DNA of 64,000 bases, from contig OY987305.1 in assembly GCA_963920635.1 (NCBI GenBank), positions 3,945,153 through 4,009,152 on the forward strand, read 5' to 3'. The notes beneath the pieces are model-generated. The model did not search any database, had not been told where the DNA came from, and was given only the letters and a program-made list of their open reading frames with translations. This DNA is from Pseudeuparius sepicola. Its lineage: Eukaryota > Arthropoda > Insecta > Coleoptera > Anthribidae. Positions 44,151 through 56,720 of the stretch are shown here, one piece after another. Every line of letters starts with the position of its first letter. Within the stretch, counting starts at the first letter, position 1. The position numbers and the translations under genes were made by a program.

Positions 44151-45764
44151 ATAACCGTTTGTGAACGTTTTATGCAATAGACAATGAGGAAAAAAGTGCA
44201 TAGTTTGCAATTAACCAATCTACTAAATGATGTAACATTTGTAACAAATAATGTCGGTGACAAGGCTTTTTAATTTTGACTTGACACTAGAAAAATTTTG
44301 ACATCTATGCCAATACCTATTAGTCTATTAGTATTCCACAATGTTCAATTCTTGGCCTGTCTGCACTAACTATATAACAGCGTGTGTGGCCTGTAGAGAG
44401 TTAAATAATATGTGAACATTATATTAATTGCATAAGAGCAGTGTCGTATACACTTGATAAATAAACAAAGTTAAAGGAAGAACTACAATAACACACACTA
44501 CACAAATGTGCTTCTAGTTTTGAGTATTGATGATGACAATTATTATTATTATTATTATTTTCCCTAACGACAGCGGAGCTTACGTAGAGAGGAAGAAGAC
44601 ATAGGACGAAAGCGATCATTACATAACCTCTCAAAAAAATCTGGTTCCTCCTGCGTTCCATGCATTTAAATGCGTGTTCCCATGGTCCACGGTGGCTGAG
44701 GATAATAAGGAATCAACAATTATGGAAATTCGTCTGTGGCGGTGTCTTCGAAAAAGTTGCCGGGTCCAACCACTAATGACCGTCTCTCTCTGGGCCCGCC
44801 ACAGAACTTACAGCGGATTAGAACGCCTGAAATCAAACAACCACCACCTTAACATGAAAAATAACATCTTAATCATAAGTAAGTGTTTAATTCTGGGAAT
44901 GAAAGGCGATACTTGGAGGTAACTAGCTATACATTGAATATTGTAGTTTTTGTCACACATATTTTTTTTCTTGGAGGACTTAATACGCAGGCGCAATTTC
45001 TGTACCGTTCTGTTACTTGAAATGAGTTTGAACGCTTTCTGTACCCCATGATCATAATTTAGAATTTTTGTAGGTTATGTCACTGTACCCCATATCTACA
45101 CAGAATATTCTTAACTCGCAAATACGCAAATATCGCAAATAATAAACGTTTATATCTCTGGAGTTTTCGAAGTGACTTCGATTGATTTTAGCGTTAGGTA
45201 TGTCGTGTTCTATGAAATACTGTAAGAATTTACAAGAGAAAGACGTGAGGGAATATCTTTTTTCCGGTAAGGATTTTCCAATAGGTTTGTTTACTTTTTT
45301 CAGTTCTCAGTGCCTTACCTTTCTGTACCAATTACATTTATTACCTACTAGATAGATGAGGTGGATTAAATTTAAGGGCAAAGTGTCTTCAAAATGGCGT
45401 CAAACAAATTAGTCAGTTCGCGCAGCTTGGCGCTCATTCTCCCCACCTCAATATCTCTGGTGAAACCCAGAGATATGGGGGTTGGGAGAATGAGCGTAAA
45501 GCTAAGCAAACTTCGTAATCACATGGGCCGCCATTTTCTAAGTTAAGCTTACATAGGACAGTTAATATTTCTTTAGTATATTACCAAGGTCTTTTTTCAA
45601 ATAAACGCATAAAAATTAATATTAGTGGAGCACTGCAAAATCGAGTTGATGTGTAAAATATTATGTCAACGTTCACGTCTGACGTCAAACAGTTTCAAAC
45701 CTTCAAAACTCTGCAGAACAATACAAAAACTATAATAATATAAATCCTAAAAGTTAAAAAATAT
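44151..45764. other. Gene-free stretch with one foldback hairpin
   Basis: At 45425-45505 AGCTTnGCGCTCATTCTCCC and TATCTCTGG are repeated inverted, giving a compact hairpin. (ATT)n occurs at 44535-44560. Plus- and minus-strand frames here show no motif. Confidence 0.5.
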
Positions 45765-47269
45765 ATAGGCTGAGTTTTTTCGATGCCCACTATGGGAATC
45801 TCGGAAACTAGCAGAGCTACAACAAAGGTTAAATGGGGAAAGAATTGCAGTTTTGAATGCTCAATATAATGCCCCTTTTGGATTTTTAAAAAGTTCATGG
45901 CTCACTAGATATTTTGAAAAGAGTGATTTTTTGCTATTTCATCAGAACTCTGTAGCTCCGTTATTTCTGATTATACAGAAAAACTGTAGAGCCAAAAATT
46001 GTAGATAATTTTGGGCTTAATAAGATAATCGTATCCAATTTTTTATGTTGTTTGTGATTTTTGAGATATGACATCAACTTGTGTTTTTTTAAATGTAAAT
46101 CATAGTTGGCTGTGGCCTTATCAAATCGGCCGTTTTTTGAGATTTCCAAAAATATAATACTCGGCATAGTTATTATAAAAAATAAAATAGTTATGGCTAA
46201 TTTTCTGTTTTTTTTTATTTTCACATATTGGATATTTTCATAATTACGTTCTATTGTATAATAAGACATACTTCAAACTTTCAAACATTTTATTTTTAGC
46301 TGGTAAAAAATGTAACAAAATAAAACAAAAATTATCATGATGGAGCTCCACCACATAATTATTTGCCCGTAAGAAATTACCTGGATCAGCTCTATCCAAA
46401 TAGTTGGATAGGGAGATAGTCCTATTTCCTGGCCGCCCCGATCCCCCTATTTGTCTGTTTTGGATTTCTTTTTGTGGGGAACAGTACAAAATAAAGTATC
46501 AGACAATTGTTGAATTAAGAGTATAGCTTTTTTAGAAGCAATTGCAAGTATTGACAGGCGCTCTCTACGAAAGGCAACAAATTCAGTTTTAAAAAGATGC
46601 AATATTTGCATAAATAATAATGGTGGATTGTTTGAACACCTTTTTTATTTTAAAAGGCGACCTTTTAAAATAATAATTTGAATTTGAGTTTTTTAATTTT
46701 TGTTTTATTTTGTTACATTTTGTTACCAACTAAAAACAAAATATTAGAAAGTTTGAAGTATGTCTAATTATAAAATAGAACGTAATTATGAAAATATTCC
46801 ATGGCTGAGTATGTGAAATTTTTTAAAAAAATCAGAAAATTAGCCATAGCTCTTTTATTTTTTATAATAACTATGTCGAGTATTATATCTTTGGAAAGCT
46901 CAAAAAATGGCCGATTTTATAAGGCCACAGCCAACTATGATTTATATTTAAAAAAACACAAGTTTATGTCATATCTCAAAAATCACAAACAACATAAAAA
47001 ATTGGATTCGATTATCTTATTAAGCCCAAAATTTTTGTCTTTACAGTTTTTCTGTATAATCAGAAATAACGGAGCTACAGAGGTATGATGAACTAGCAAA
47101 AAATCACTCTTTTCAAAATATCTAGCGAGCCATGAACTTTTTTAAAAATCCTAAAGGGGCATTAGATTGAGCATTCAAAACTGCAATTCTTTCCCCATTT
47201 AACCTTTGTTCTAGCTCTGCTAGTTTCCGAGATCCCCAAAGTGGGCATCGAAAAAAACTCGCCCTGTAG
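45765..47269. mobile_element. 1.5-kb foldback DNA transposon, DDE family, copy 2
   Basis: Same family as 21613-23032. The left end GGCTGAGTTTTTTCGATG and right end CATCGAAAAAAACTCGCCCT pair, with shared inner blocks (CTAGCAGAGCTA, TTAAATGGGGAAAGAATTGC, TCACTAGATATTTTGAAAAG). It carries a transposase remnant in the opposite orientation to copy 1. Confidence 0.8.
46363..46620 (+). pseudogene. Broken DDE transposase fragment, copy 2
   Basis: Plus-strand translation includes SWPPRSPYLSVLDFFLWGTV, with the catalytic-site Asp of 'SPDL' replaced by Tyr, and in-frame stops on both sides. The fragment covers the same transposase region as at 22190-22450, so both are dead derivatives of one parent. 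Confidence 0.7.
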
Positions 47270-49586
47270 ATTTTGTTGTGTCATTGTGAGAATTTTGACT
47301 GTTTTGGTTAACCTCAAAATATTTAGGTTACTTAACGTTAACCGTACCTATACATAATAATAATAATATGTAAGAACACACAACATTAAGTAGATTCGAA
47401 ACAAGGAGAACGAGAGGAATCTTTTGACGTTAGGTTTTAGGTTAGGATAGGTTAGGAAAATGGCGGACCCATAGAGTCGGGCAAAATTAGGCTGCAAACT
47501 CGCCTAAGCGCCTTCTCCTCACCTCCATATCTCTGATCAGTAGACGTTCTATTTTTTGTTAGTTCATTGGTGAAGAGGTCCGAAACAATCGACCGAACTA
47601 TATTTACTACTCTGTGATTGTCTGAACCGAAACTGGAATCATAAAGCTACAGAGTTCGAACCTGTATTCAAATACAATTGATTTCTGACGAGAGCGTTTT
47701 GTTTTTACCTTTTAAAGCTTTTTACGTTTTGTGTTTTAATCATAGGCAGAGATGACGAATGACTTAAGCAAGTGTATAGTGTATCTCATTAATTCATTCA
47801 TCAAAAACCTCTGCTATTTATTATTCTTTTAGGACGATTCAGATTCAAAGCTAGTTATACCGCTGAGATTAAGAAAGTGAACAAATACTGTTCATTAAAT
47901 AAAACGAGCAAACAAAAGTGTATTCGCTTTGTTTGTAATGTCTTTTATACCTTGATATCGTTTGTTTGTCTAATTAATTGATGCCTATAATACACCACAA
48001 CGAAGCTTTCATAAGAGATAATAAAACTTTGAAAAAACTGCATAGTTCATAGCATGTTATTGATTAGTATACCGAATTTCCGTTAAAGTTAAGTTAAATA
48101 AACATAAAAGCTTGTATTATTTGTTGTTAGACGGTTGAGATCATTTGCTACATTATTTTTGACGTTTTTGTTTACTTATGCGTTAATTCGCAATTATTTG
48201 ACCTACTAAATTGATTAATTAAATATGTTTCCTAAATGAGGTCATTTATCAAATGATTCCGTCTGGAAATATAACCAATAATTCCTTTTTGTGGCAGAAA
48301 GCATATTATTTAAAATTGTCACCTGTCAGCTCGCATATCTTTTAAAATCAATTCTTATTTGCGGCCATATAATAATTTAAATATCTATACCTGCATAAAC
48401 CTACAGGTATCGATTATACGATGCAGTTGAATAAATACGGATACAGGTGCAGAATTATTTTAAATTATTATAAAAGTTTAAAATTGTAACCTACGTAGCT
48501 TAAAAAAATCACCGGCCATGTCAGTGACCCTGGTTAGAACAAAACCATCCCAAGGGAAGGCTCGGTAGCTTTTCTGACATTTGAGTGACACTTCCAGGGC
48601 CCCGAAATCTAAAATAAAGCATCATATAAGGGGCCTAATCTACCTGGAGGCTTTGGCGGGAAGCTGCCGAACAGAAATCGGATCCAAAGAGGACATTTCT
48701 CGCAAGAACCCCAATCCAATATGTGACATCGTGCGATTTGTAGTTATTGTGCAGATTGTAACAAACAAATTGTTGGATTCGATTTCACGGGAGGCATGCA
48801 ATAATGTTTGCGGAAATAACGGATGTGGAAAAGGGTAAAACGAAATAATAATAAAAATGTTTCAAATCAACACAGGCAATCACGTTTTTTTATACAGAAT
48901 GCTGTTTTGCAGTGTACCTAATAACGTACCTAACCGCAACATACACGAACACGCACATCATTGCACCATTTCATTCACGTGACGTAACTCTCGTAGAAAT
49001 GCATCTGCGAAATAACTAAATTACGATCTATTTTCGATACAAACTGCGATACAAAATAAAAACTGACCAAACCTGATGGAGTTGGCCCTCTTGCCACCCG
49101 CAAACTGAACACACCTGCGGTTTTTTATCTAACGAATTTTCGCGATCATTTGCAAAGAACTAGTTTCAGGCCAGTTTCCCATTTAACTCATTCATTTCCC
49201 TTTTAAACGAGGGTTCAGGGGGTAAGGAAACCCAGCACGTGCTATACCAGATGACGCCAGTGACGGCGACACGCGACATAAAAGGTTAACACATTTCGTT
49301 ACTTGTAAAGTGTTACTCCCAAAATATGTAGGTAATTAACGCCAAGTAAAACGTAAGTCTCGTTGTTGTAACTTTTTGACCCAACTCGTAAGTCATGTAT
49401 CCATTTCAAACTTACCAGTAATATATTACGAATAATGGGGAACTTGCACAAAAATTAAATTTGAAAAATATTACTTTCAAATGTAATTTATTGCCATTAA
49501 ATGAACCACAGTTCACAAAAAAACTCATTTTTTATTTTTATGTAATAAATATAAGAAATTAAAAACTGCATAATTCGAATGTTTCT
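47270..49586. other. Gene-free stretch
   Basis: AT-rich, with TTAGGTTAGG-like words near 47440-47460. An 85-codon plus-strand frame at 48581 has no recognisable motif. Nothing is supported. Confidence 0.45.
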
Positions 49587-49820
49587 TGTAACGCGCCCTC
49601 CTTGACGTCAAGTAGCTCGTTGTTGGTGGCGCCTCTGGTGGGCGGCGGCACCATGTATAAAATAATATGGGCGGCACATGTATAAAAACTACAGCACCAC
49701 TCAAGCTTTGTTTAGAAAGACCAACGAGAACGTCTTATCCTTGTCTATCCATCTTAATAATATAGTCTATATTGTAGATAATGTTTGAAAAGAGTGTGCT
49801 GTATTAAATAGTTATTTACA
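49587..49820 (+). mobile_element. Candidate solo LTR
   Basis: Starts TGTAAC and ends TTTACA, with a TATA-box-like TGTATAAAAACTAC near 49679, and an ATTAAA near 49803 close to the end. This is the order expected of an LTR. No matching target duplication is visible at these borders and no second LTR is seen, so this is tentative. Confidence 0.3.
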
Positions 49821-49827
49821 TTGTGAG

Positions 49828-49924
49828 ATGCGTAAGCGCACTTTTTTGGCCGAGGAAGTTGTTTAACGCCCGTGTTGCCTCGGGTCTTAAAACTCTCTCC
49901 TAGGCCAAAAAGAGCTTACGCATC
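49828..49924. repeat. 97-bp hairpin element
   Basis: GATGCGTAAGCGCACTTTTTTGGCC-type sequence at the left is repeated inverted at 49903-49924 (GGCCAAAAAGAGCTTACGCA). The arms are about 22 bases with one or two changes. Probably a very short MITE. Confidence 0.6.
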
Positions 49925-50109
49925 GAGCAAGGTATTACATTTTTCCTGCTACTGACAATTTTATATTAGGTAGGTAAGTACTTTGAATTTAAATACACCA
50001 TGGAGTAGATTGTGAGTAATAATCTTCATAATAACCATTGTCCAATTATTACTAAAAATGATAATCAGTGATAAATATAAGAGGTAGAATGCAGTGATAT
50101 TTAAAAAAA

Positions 50110-50185
50110 ACTCCTTTTGCGATTGAACCCGGGACCTACGAATTACTAGTCCCGTGGCTTCACCATTCAGTTAAAGAAGTGCTTG
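50110..50185 (-). mobile_element. tRNA-derived sequence (SINE head relic)
   Basis: The minus strand carries an A-box-like TAACTGAATGGTGAAGCC and, 44 bases on, a B-box-like GGTTCAATC, the spacing of a tRNA-type Pol III promoter. The anticodon stem pairs weakly; T and acceptor stems do not close, so it is not a functional tRNA. Confidence 0.55.
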
Positions 50186-51049
50186 TTAAATTTAAACTTT
50201 TAGGGGGTTCTTATTTTTGACCTACATCAGATCCCTCTGAAAATGGGTCGCCGAACTGTTATTTTTAACGTTCAATTTCCATTCTTCCTTCTCTAATTCT
50301 GTGTAGTTGTCACGTTGTCACTCCTGTCACTGCCTTCCGATCGATCGAGCGGTGTGACGTCACAACCATTCCCGCGCTTTTTGTGTCTTTTCAAATGAAT
50401 AGCTTGCGGTCACAACTTTAATTATTTATTGCAAATTAAATATTGCGATTTGAGGGCTGATATTTGGATGTGCTCTTTCTATAGATAGGCAAATATATTA
50501 AAGAAATAAAAAAAAATGTTCAAGTTCCCCATTGTAACTCCTAATTTGTTATATCTACGTAAATCAATATTTTTCGGTCGTTTTTTGCAATAATTATAAA
50601 TGCAAGAGGTAGCTCGTAATCTACGATCAGTAGCTAACGTTCAGGTCTCGTAAGGTGCGTAACTCGTAAGTTTTAGGTCCCGTAAGTTGGGTCGTTCGTA
50701 AGTTTTAGGTCTCGTAATTTTTCTTAATTTCCTCAATCTTACTCTACGAACAAACCGCTTTCCGCTCACTACGCCACTGTAGGGGCGGGCAACTCGAGGG
50801 ATGATCGGGTGGCGCTAGACCTAACGTCTTGACGTGGGGGCTCGCGCCATTTCTACAATGCCGATTTGCATAAAATGCGGCAACGACAGATGCCATTTTT
50901 ATTTAAATCGCCGTGATTCGCATCTGCATCGTATGCAAAAGACAAGCGAGAGCGGGATTAAGGAATGACACACCTGACCGGCGAGCGGTGCTTTGTTGGC
51001 GCGAAAAAGATCGCAAATCGAAGTGTGCTATGGGTATGGATGCGGAAAC

Positions 51050-52985
51050 AAGTGCCTAGAGATCTAGATCATAGATAAGATCGTTTTTCAAAAAAAGATC
51101 TAAGATCGTTTAAAAATAGATCCTTCTCATGCAAAAACGATCTTAAATAACAAATATCGTCTAAAAATGATCTATTTATAAAAGATCAATCGATCTAAGA
51201 TCTTTTGAACGATCTAAGGTCTTCTAAATGATCCAAGATCTTCTAAACAATCTAAGATCTTCTAAACGATCTAAGGTCTTTTAAACAATCTAAGATCTTC
51301 TAAACGATCTAAGATCTTCTAAACGATCTAAGGCCCTCTAAATGATCTAAGATCTTTGAACAAAATTCATGATATTATATAGTTAATACATATAGATGTC
51401 TATAAATACTTTTCCTAATTTTGACATAGTATAAAGTGACATCTTTCAAAACCTGAGCAAGTGATGATACGTCCAGTTTTACGTAACTAGTTGGGTAAAG
51501 TAAAATTTTACGTAACTAGTCACGTAAAGTTACTACCTACTCTAACGGAACTGGTTACGTAATCAATCAGTTGAATATACCTATGGAGAATTAGACTTTT
51601 CTTGTAAAAACTTGTTTACCCATTATTTATGCAATTTATAATTTTATAATAAATTTAAATTAAATTTGGAATTTTGAGAAATAGATAATTGCAAATAAAA
51701 TACAAATTAACATAAAGCATTCATTTAAATTTGACCTCAAAATAGGTTCTTGTAGTTGTAGGTAAAATGTACGTCAGTTTGTTTATATTATTTGTCATTT
51801 TTCGCGAATTCTGACTATTTGCACTTTGTTGAGACCTAGAGTAAACTGCTTTAAATGAACGCTCGTTAGTAACGTAAGTATAAACTAAATAAAAAGAAAA
51901 ATCCTTGTTCGTATAGTCCTCCTTACGGCAGAATGCGTGCGACGTAAGGGGGAAGAACTCGCAAATATTATAGAATTAGTCACAGTTCAGGGGCGTAGCT
52001 CAATTTTGTGTAACTCACTGACTTAATTTTCATATAACTGTTATTTAATTTATTGTTAATATTATTCTTAACGGTGATGCCTTAGATTATGGAGGAAGGC
52101 AAACCCTTATAACATTGGCAATTATTTCTCGTGCTTGAGAATGCAATGTTCTTCCCTGTTTACTCATTTTGCACACGTTAACTACTGAACATACGAAACG
52201 CCACTGAGCTCTCTGAGCCGGCGGAAAAAACTTGCCAGCGGCCTAAAAAATGAGGTCAGTATGGTAGGCCAAATACGCAGTTAACTTTACGTACTATAGA
52301 AACAGGCACAAAACGCGTTGGCTAACTGATTTTGTCAGCCGACTCCTTCGCAGAAGTGCTGTGTTGCCGTATTTCAAAGGAGATGGTAAGGTAAACGCGA
52401 CGATGTTGAAAAAAATATAATAGGTGTTTTATCACACCGCGTTAAAAATAAATGATAAACAATGCGAGCTTTATTTTTTCGGTATAATAGAGTTCAGAAA
52501 TTCGGCTTCAATATGATAAAACTTGTATTCGTCAATAAATAACGACTACTCGTATAGGAAATCTTGCAACGCTGCCCGCATTCTTCGGAAACGTTTTCTT
52601 TCGTGCTTTGGACTATACAAAACTATTCATTCTTCTAAAAAATATATACCTACCTTTCTACCTACATTATTTTGTATAAAAAAATCACAGGAACGTTTCA
52701 AAAACGAATTACTTACGACAATTGAGCTCAAAATGAGAAAATATTTTACAAATATGTAGATATAAAACAAAAACTCTTATTCCTACAACAACCTTGAGCA
52801 CTATTTATTCTTCAAAAATAAAGCATTATTTTATATAAAAAAAATCACAGAAACATTTCAAAAATGAACGAAAACAAAAAATGAGGAAAAGATCTTAGAT
52901 CGTTATAACGATCTTAGATCCTTTTAAAGTTCTTAGATCTTTAAAACGATCTTTTTTAAATAGATCTGACCAGCTCTGCCTACGC
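51050..52985. mobile_element. Foldback element with ~20-bp tandem-repeat arms
   Basis: The left arm (51055-51365) is a run of about fifteen variants of GATCTAAGATCTTCTAAAC. The right arm (52885-52975) carries the same words inverted (GATCTTAGATC, AACGATCTTAG). The arms flank AT-rich DNA that has been invaded by the 706-bp element at 51912-52617. The architecture recalls Drosophila FB elements, whose arms are also short tandem repeats. Confidence 0.65.
51912..52617 (-). mobile_element. 706-bp element with TATAGTCC termini, copy 2 (inverted)
   Basis: Reverse-orientation copy of 37193-37927, again bounded by TATAGTCC / GGACTATA and including the MSKQGRTLHS start (minus strand, near 52175). Differences are point changes and short indels. 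Confidence 0.75.
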
Positions 52986-53159
52986 CTACTATGATTTGAT
53001 AGATGTACGGTCTATCTTGCAATAATGATACTTTCATGTAACTTACCGCAATCATTTATGTTTTTTTTTGTTAAGTTGTGTTGTTTTAGATGTTTCAAAT
53101 GTGTACCGTGCGTGTTCTCTTTTCAAAACGTAGGTTGAGGGTTATCCGCCTTGACGTGA

Positions 53160-53460
53160 CTTATCCTGTCCCACCATCATAGTGGTTGCCTCGGGTTATC
53201 TCGTGATAAATGCGCGTTGGGGTGAGGTGGTGCCCGTGGTCCATTCGGTCTTTGTGGGTACCGAAACCGCGGTACTCTGGTAGAACCGCATTCCAAGCCC
53301 TCTTCTTCGGCCCAGACTCGGACCGAGACGAGACTAAGTAAAATAAGGATATAAGGACAGACCTTTGAGACGGGCGCTTTTTTGGGGGTAACGGAAAAAT
53401 GACGTATGTCAAACGGATTCTTGCATTACATCGGTTTTGTAGATATGTCAGTCCTCCAAC
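53160..53460. other. GC-rich island of unknown origin
   Basis: Sharply GC-richer than its flanks, with an open minus-strand frame (53466-53161) that shows no motif I recognise. Foreign repeat or LINE 5' region is possible. Left unassigned. Confidence 0.3.
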
Positions 53461-54143
53461 TGTCACTTATTTCTTGTTTGGTCATCTACAAATCAATATC
53501 AATATTGATTTTTTCTTGAAATTTAAACATCTTGTATCGCGAAAACGATAAGTTTTTCAGCATATGTTTATAAAAACTTTTTTCTTCTTTCTGCTTAATC
53601 CATTGACGAAGTTTCCCGGTTAAAAACTGAATCACCTTGTATAATATATTTTCTGTGGCTTTTTATAATAGACTTTTGAGTGGTGTAATGACCAACGTGT
53701 ATAGATAAAGTTCCTGGAATAATAAGCTTCCACAGGTACCTAGGTTTCCTAAATAATTGCTTTTGTGCTGAAAATACCTCTAGGTATATTTTGTAAACTT
53801 TTTTCTAAATAATATTGATTCCTTTGTAGAATATCAGCCTCAAAAGACGAATGGATGCAGGCAATTGGAGTAACAAGTTATCAAAGATATCTAGGGTATG
53901 CTGAGCGCATTTTAATTCCGATTGCTTTGAAATCAAAATGGGCAAAAAAGTACTGAAGAATTCCAACATTACAACTTAAACCAAATAAGCCAACTTTTAA
54001 GTACGTAGATACGTTATTACTATTTATTTGCAATAATTACTAAGTGGAAACTTTAAGTGTCGATGATATAACAGATAGTCGACGAATCAGGCGAATCTGT
54101 GCCTGGTATACTAGTCGTGCAGTGCCACTAAGCGTTTTATAAG

Positions 54144-54690
54144 AACCAAAGAAAATAGTATTTTATTTGATAAGAACCAAAAAAAATACTACTACGCTGC
54201 ACTCAATTCAAACTAAATGCAAGTGGCGCGTAAACATTTACACGATGGAAGCACGTAAACAATTCTGAGGGCTAGTACGAGGCAGGACCGCATTAAGGAC
54301 GATCTCTATGAATTTTATAATATAAAATATTAAAATAATATGCCCCAGTATTAAGAACTTCTAAAACAAACTTTTATAGCACGCCTAGTCATTCACTTAC
54401 CTGCAAATTTCTACTATTAACACAAATCGTAGCTCCAACAATTATTAAACAGCGAAAGAATTATATCGGAAAAAATAAACGTCCACTTGCAACTCAATAC
54501 ACCTCTGTAAGGAACACGGACTCGCTGCACTCGCCCGCCGGGCCAGACTTTATTGCCGGCTAGCCAATAGCAAGCAGATCATGTGCATATCACGCTCTAG
54601 CCATGCAAAAACTTGTGTTTATGTTTCACTTGCGTTTAGTTTGAACAGGGTATAGTATTTTCTTTGATAAGAACCAAGCTGTAGTAATGT
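54144..54690. mobile_element. ~0.55-kb MITE
   Basis: Left TTTGATAAGAACCAA with AATACTA and TTCAAACTAAATGCAAGT is repeated inverted on the right (ACTTGCGTTTAGTTTGAAC, GTATTTTCTTTGATAAG, AACCAA). No coding capacity. Exact ends are uncertain because the left tip is itself duplicated. Confidence 0.6.
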
Positions 54691-55599
54691 AACTACAAAA
54701 TCGAGAATTACGGCCGCACTCTTTGTTTCTTATTAGTCTTATTACTAAAGCACTAAAATTCATTCACTCTTTAATTTAAAATTCCCGCTTTGGGACAATC
54801 GAATGCGCATGCTCTATTGACTCCAATTTCAATTACACGATTTGCCATAAGGATGGCTAGTTCCAGCAGTCTATATTTTATATATGTCTGTGGTAGAAGC
54901 TCCATAAAGTTTAAGGTTATGGTATCAAATCACAAAGTATAAAGGTTAGGTTGTATGAACTCAGCTGATACACCACAAAGACTAGAAAAGCTGATTTTTG
55001 CGGATGTCATTTCTAAGTACCAAGTACCTAGGTACCTACTATCAGTGACTATTTCTATAGTCACTGCTACTATCAAATGAGGATACAGCGCAACTGCACA
55101 TTAATTATTAGTTTAACCACGATCAAATGAATAAAGAAAAACCGCGGTTTTATCACTAGAACACACAACGGTGGGCGCTATTCATAAGGTGCCACCGAAA
55201 AAATCCAAAGTCACAGAAACATCGCTAGAAAGTAAACTATATAGAAATTTTCGGTCGTTCTCGCTTTAGTCAGTCAAGGCTAAACCAACGAATTTTCACT
55301 CCTACAGTAGAAATATTTCTATATTTAGCTCTATTGTGTAACAACGCGATGCACTTGAGGAGTTATCTTCGCAACGGGTCATTCAGACAGAATATATTAG
55401 ACCTATTATAATAGTTACCAAGAAACTAACCTAGCTCGGAGATTTTTTTATGGTAAAAGGATGGGTCGAAACATGCAACCCTGAATATTAGCTGATTCTT
55501 GGAACCACACACAGAGAAGACTTACGAGATCAATAATAATACTCAATACACAGCGCTTGGTGTTTTTCTACAAATTCATTTTTTGCGCTTAATATATTT
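54691..55599. other. Gene-free stretch
   Basis: I see no supported gene, RNA or repeat here beyond short AT-rich runs. Confidence 0.45.
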
Positions 55600-55732
55600 T
55601 TGTACAGTCCGACAAACAAGAGAAGTCCAATGAAAAACTAAAGTCTAACCACCCATGCCCACATTAATAATATACGGATGGCGCTTAGACTGAGTTTTAC
55701 ATTGGACTTCTTTCGTTTGACAGACTGTACAA
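55600..55732. mobile_element. 133-bp hairpin MITE
   Basis: TTGTACAGTCCGACAAAC ... AGAAGTCCAATG is inverted at the right end (CATTGGACTTCTTTCGTTTG ... CTGTACAA). Arms are about 47 bases with few mismatches around a ~40-base loop. Too short to encode anything. Confidence 0.8.
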
Positions 55733-55777
55733 GCTTTTATTTAACTTGCCCTGTTAGTATGTATGTGTTCATCGAAT

Positions 55778-56720
55778 CTTGCAAGCTGAATTAGAACCAC
55801 TTCCTGACATCCGATTGAGCTGAAATTTTGCATACACCTTTAGTTCGGGTGACAACGATGCAATACTCAATATTGTAATACTTTCAAAATATCCACCACT
55901 CCAAGATGGCGGATGATGTATTTTTTGTGAACCCCTTAATATGGGTATCAAATCAAAAGGCTTGAAAAGTAGAAAACGAAAAATTTAGTGACATCACACT
56001 AAATTCAATATGGCCGCCGCTCCAAGATGGCGGATTACATATTCTTTTCAACCCCCTTAATATGGGTATCAAATAAAAGGGCTTGAAGAGTAGAAAACGA
56101 TAAAGTTAGTGACATCACACTAAATTCAATATGGCCGCCGCTCCAAGATGGCGGATTACCTATTTGATACCCAACATGGGTATTGATACCCAACATGGGT
56201 ATCAAATGAAAGGGCTCGACGGGTAGAGAACAATAATACGAAATCCAATATGGCGGCCAGTCCAAGATGGTGGACTAAATTTCTTTACCAGCCTCCTGAC
56301 ATGGAAATCAAATAGGTACTAAAAAGCACAAAATAAAATTTAAAACAAAAAAAAGCTTTTTAAAAACCAGCTTTTATTTAAGCCATGTATTAAAACGAAT
56401 AAAATAAGTATTTAATTTTTCGTTAAGATAATTCAATTCCAAATTGTGACAAGTTTTTGCAAATTGAAAAGCTTGTCGCGCGAATTGTAAAGACAAAATG
56501 CATACTTTGGCAAATAGGTACTTGCTTATCAACCAATCACGTCCGATAAAATTAATTGGTACCTACTTTCATCAACATTTCGCGCGACAAGCTTTTCAAT
56601 TTGCAAAAACTTGTCGCAATTTGGAATTTAATTATCTTAACGAAAACCTAAACTTATTTTATCCGTTTTAGTACATGGCTCAAATGAAAGCTTGTTTTTA
56701 AAAAGGTTTATTTTTTATTT
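55778..56720 (-). mobile_element. Half of the ~120-bp-repeat foldback family with its central palindrome
   Basis: The left terminus CTTGCAAGCTGAATTAG is followed by four minus-oriented units (CCAAGATGGCGG at 55901, 56022, 56143 and CCAAGATGGTGG at 56262; periods 121, 121, 119), then the junction and a palindrome at 56340-56720 (AAAGCTTTTTAAAAACCAGC; TTGTGACAAGTTTTTGCAAA; AAGCTTGTCGCGCGA and inverses). The opposite array is missing. Confidence 0.8.

Noticed and set aside
50110..50185. Functional tRNA gene
   Set aside because: Box spacing is right, but the T and acceptor stems do not pair, so it is a SINE relic.
51055..51365. CRISPR array
   Set aside because: The repeats are about 20 bp, contiguous, imperfect and without spacers, in a eukaryotic genome.
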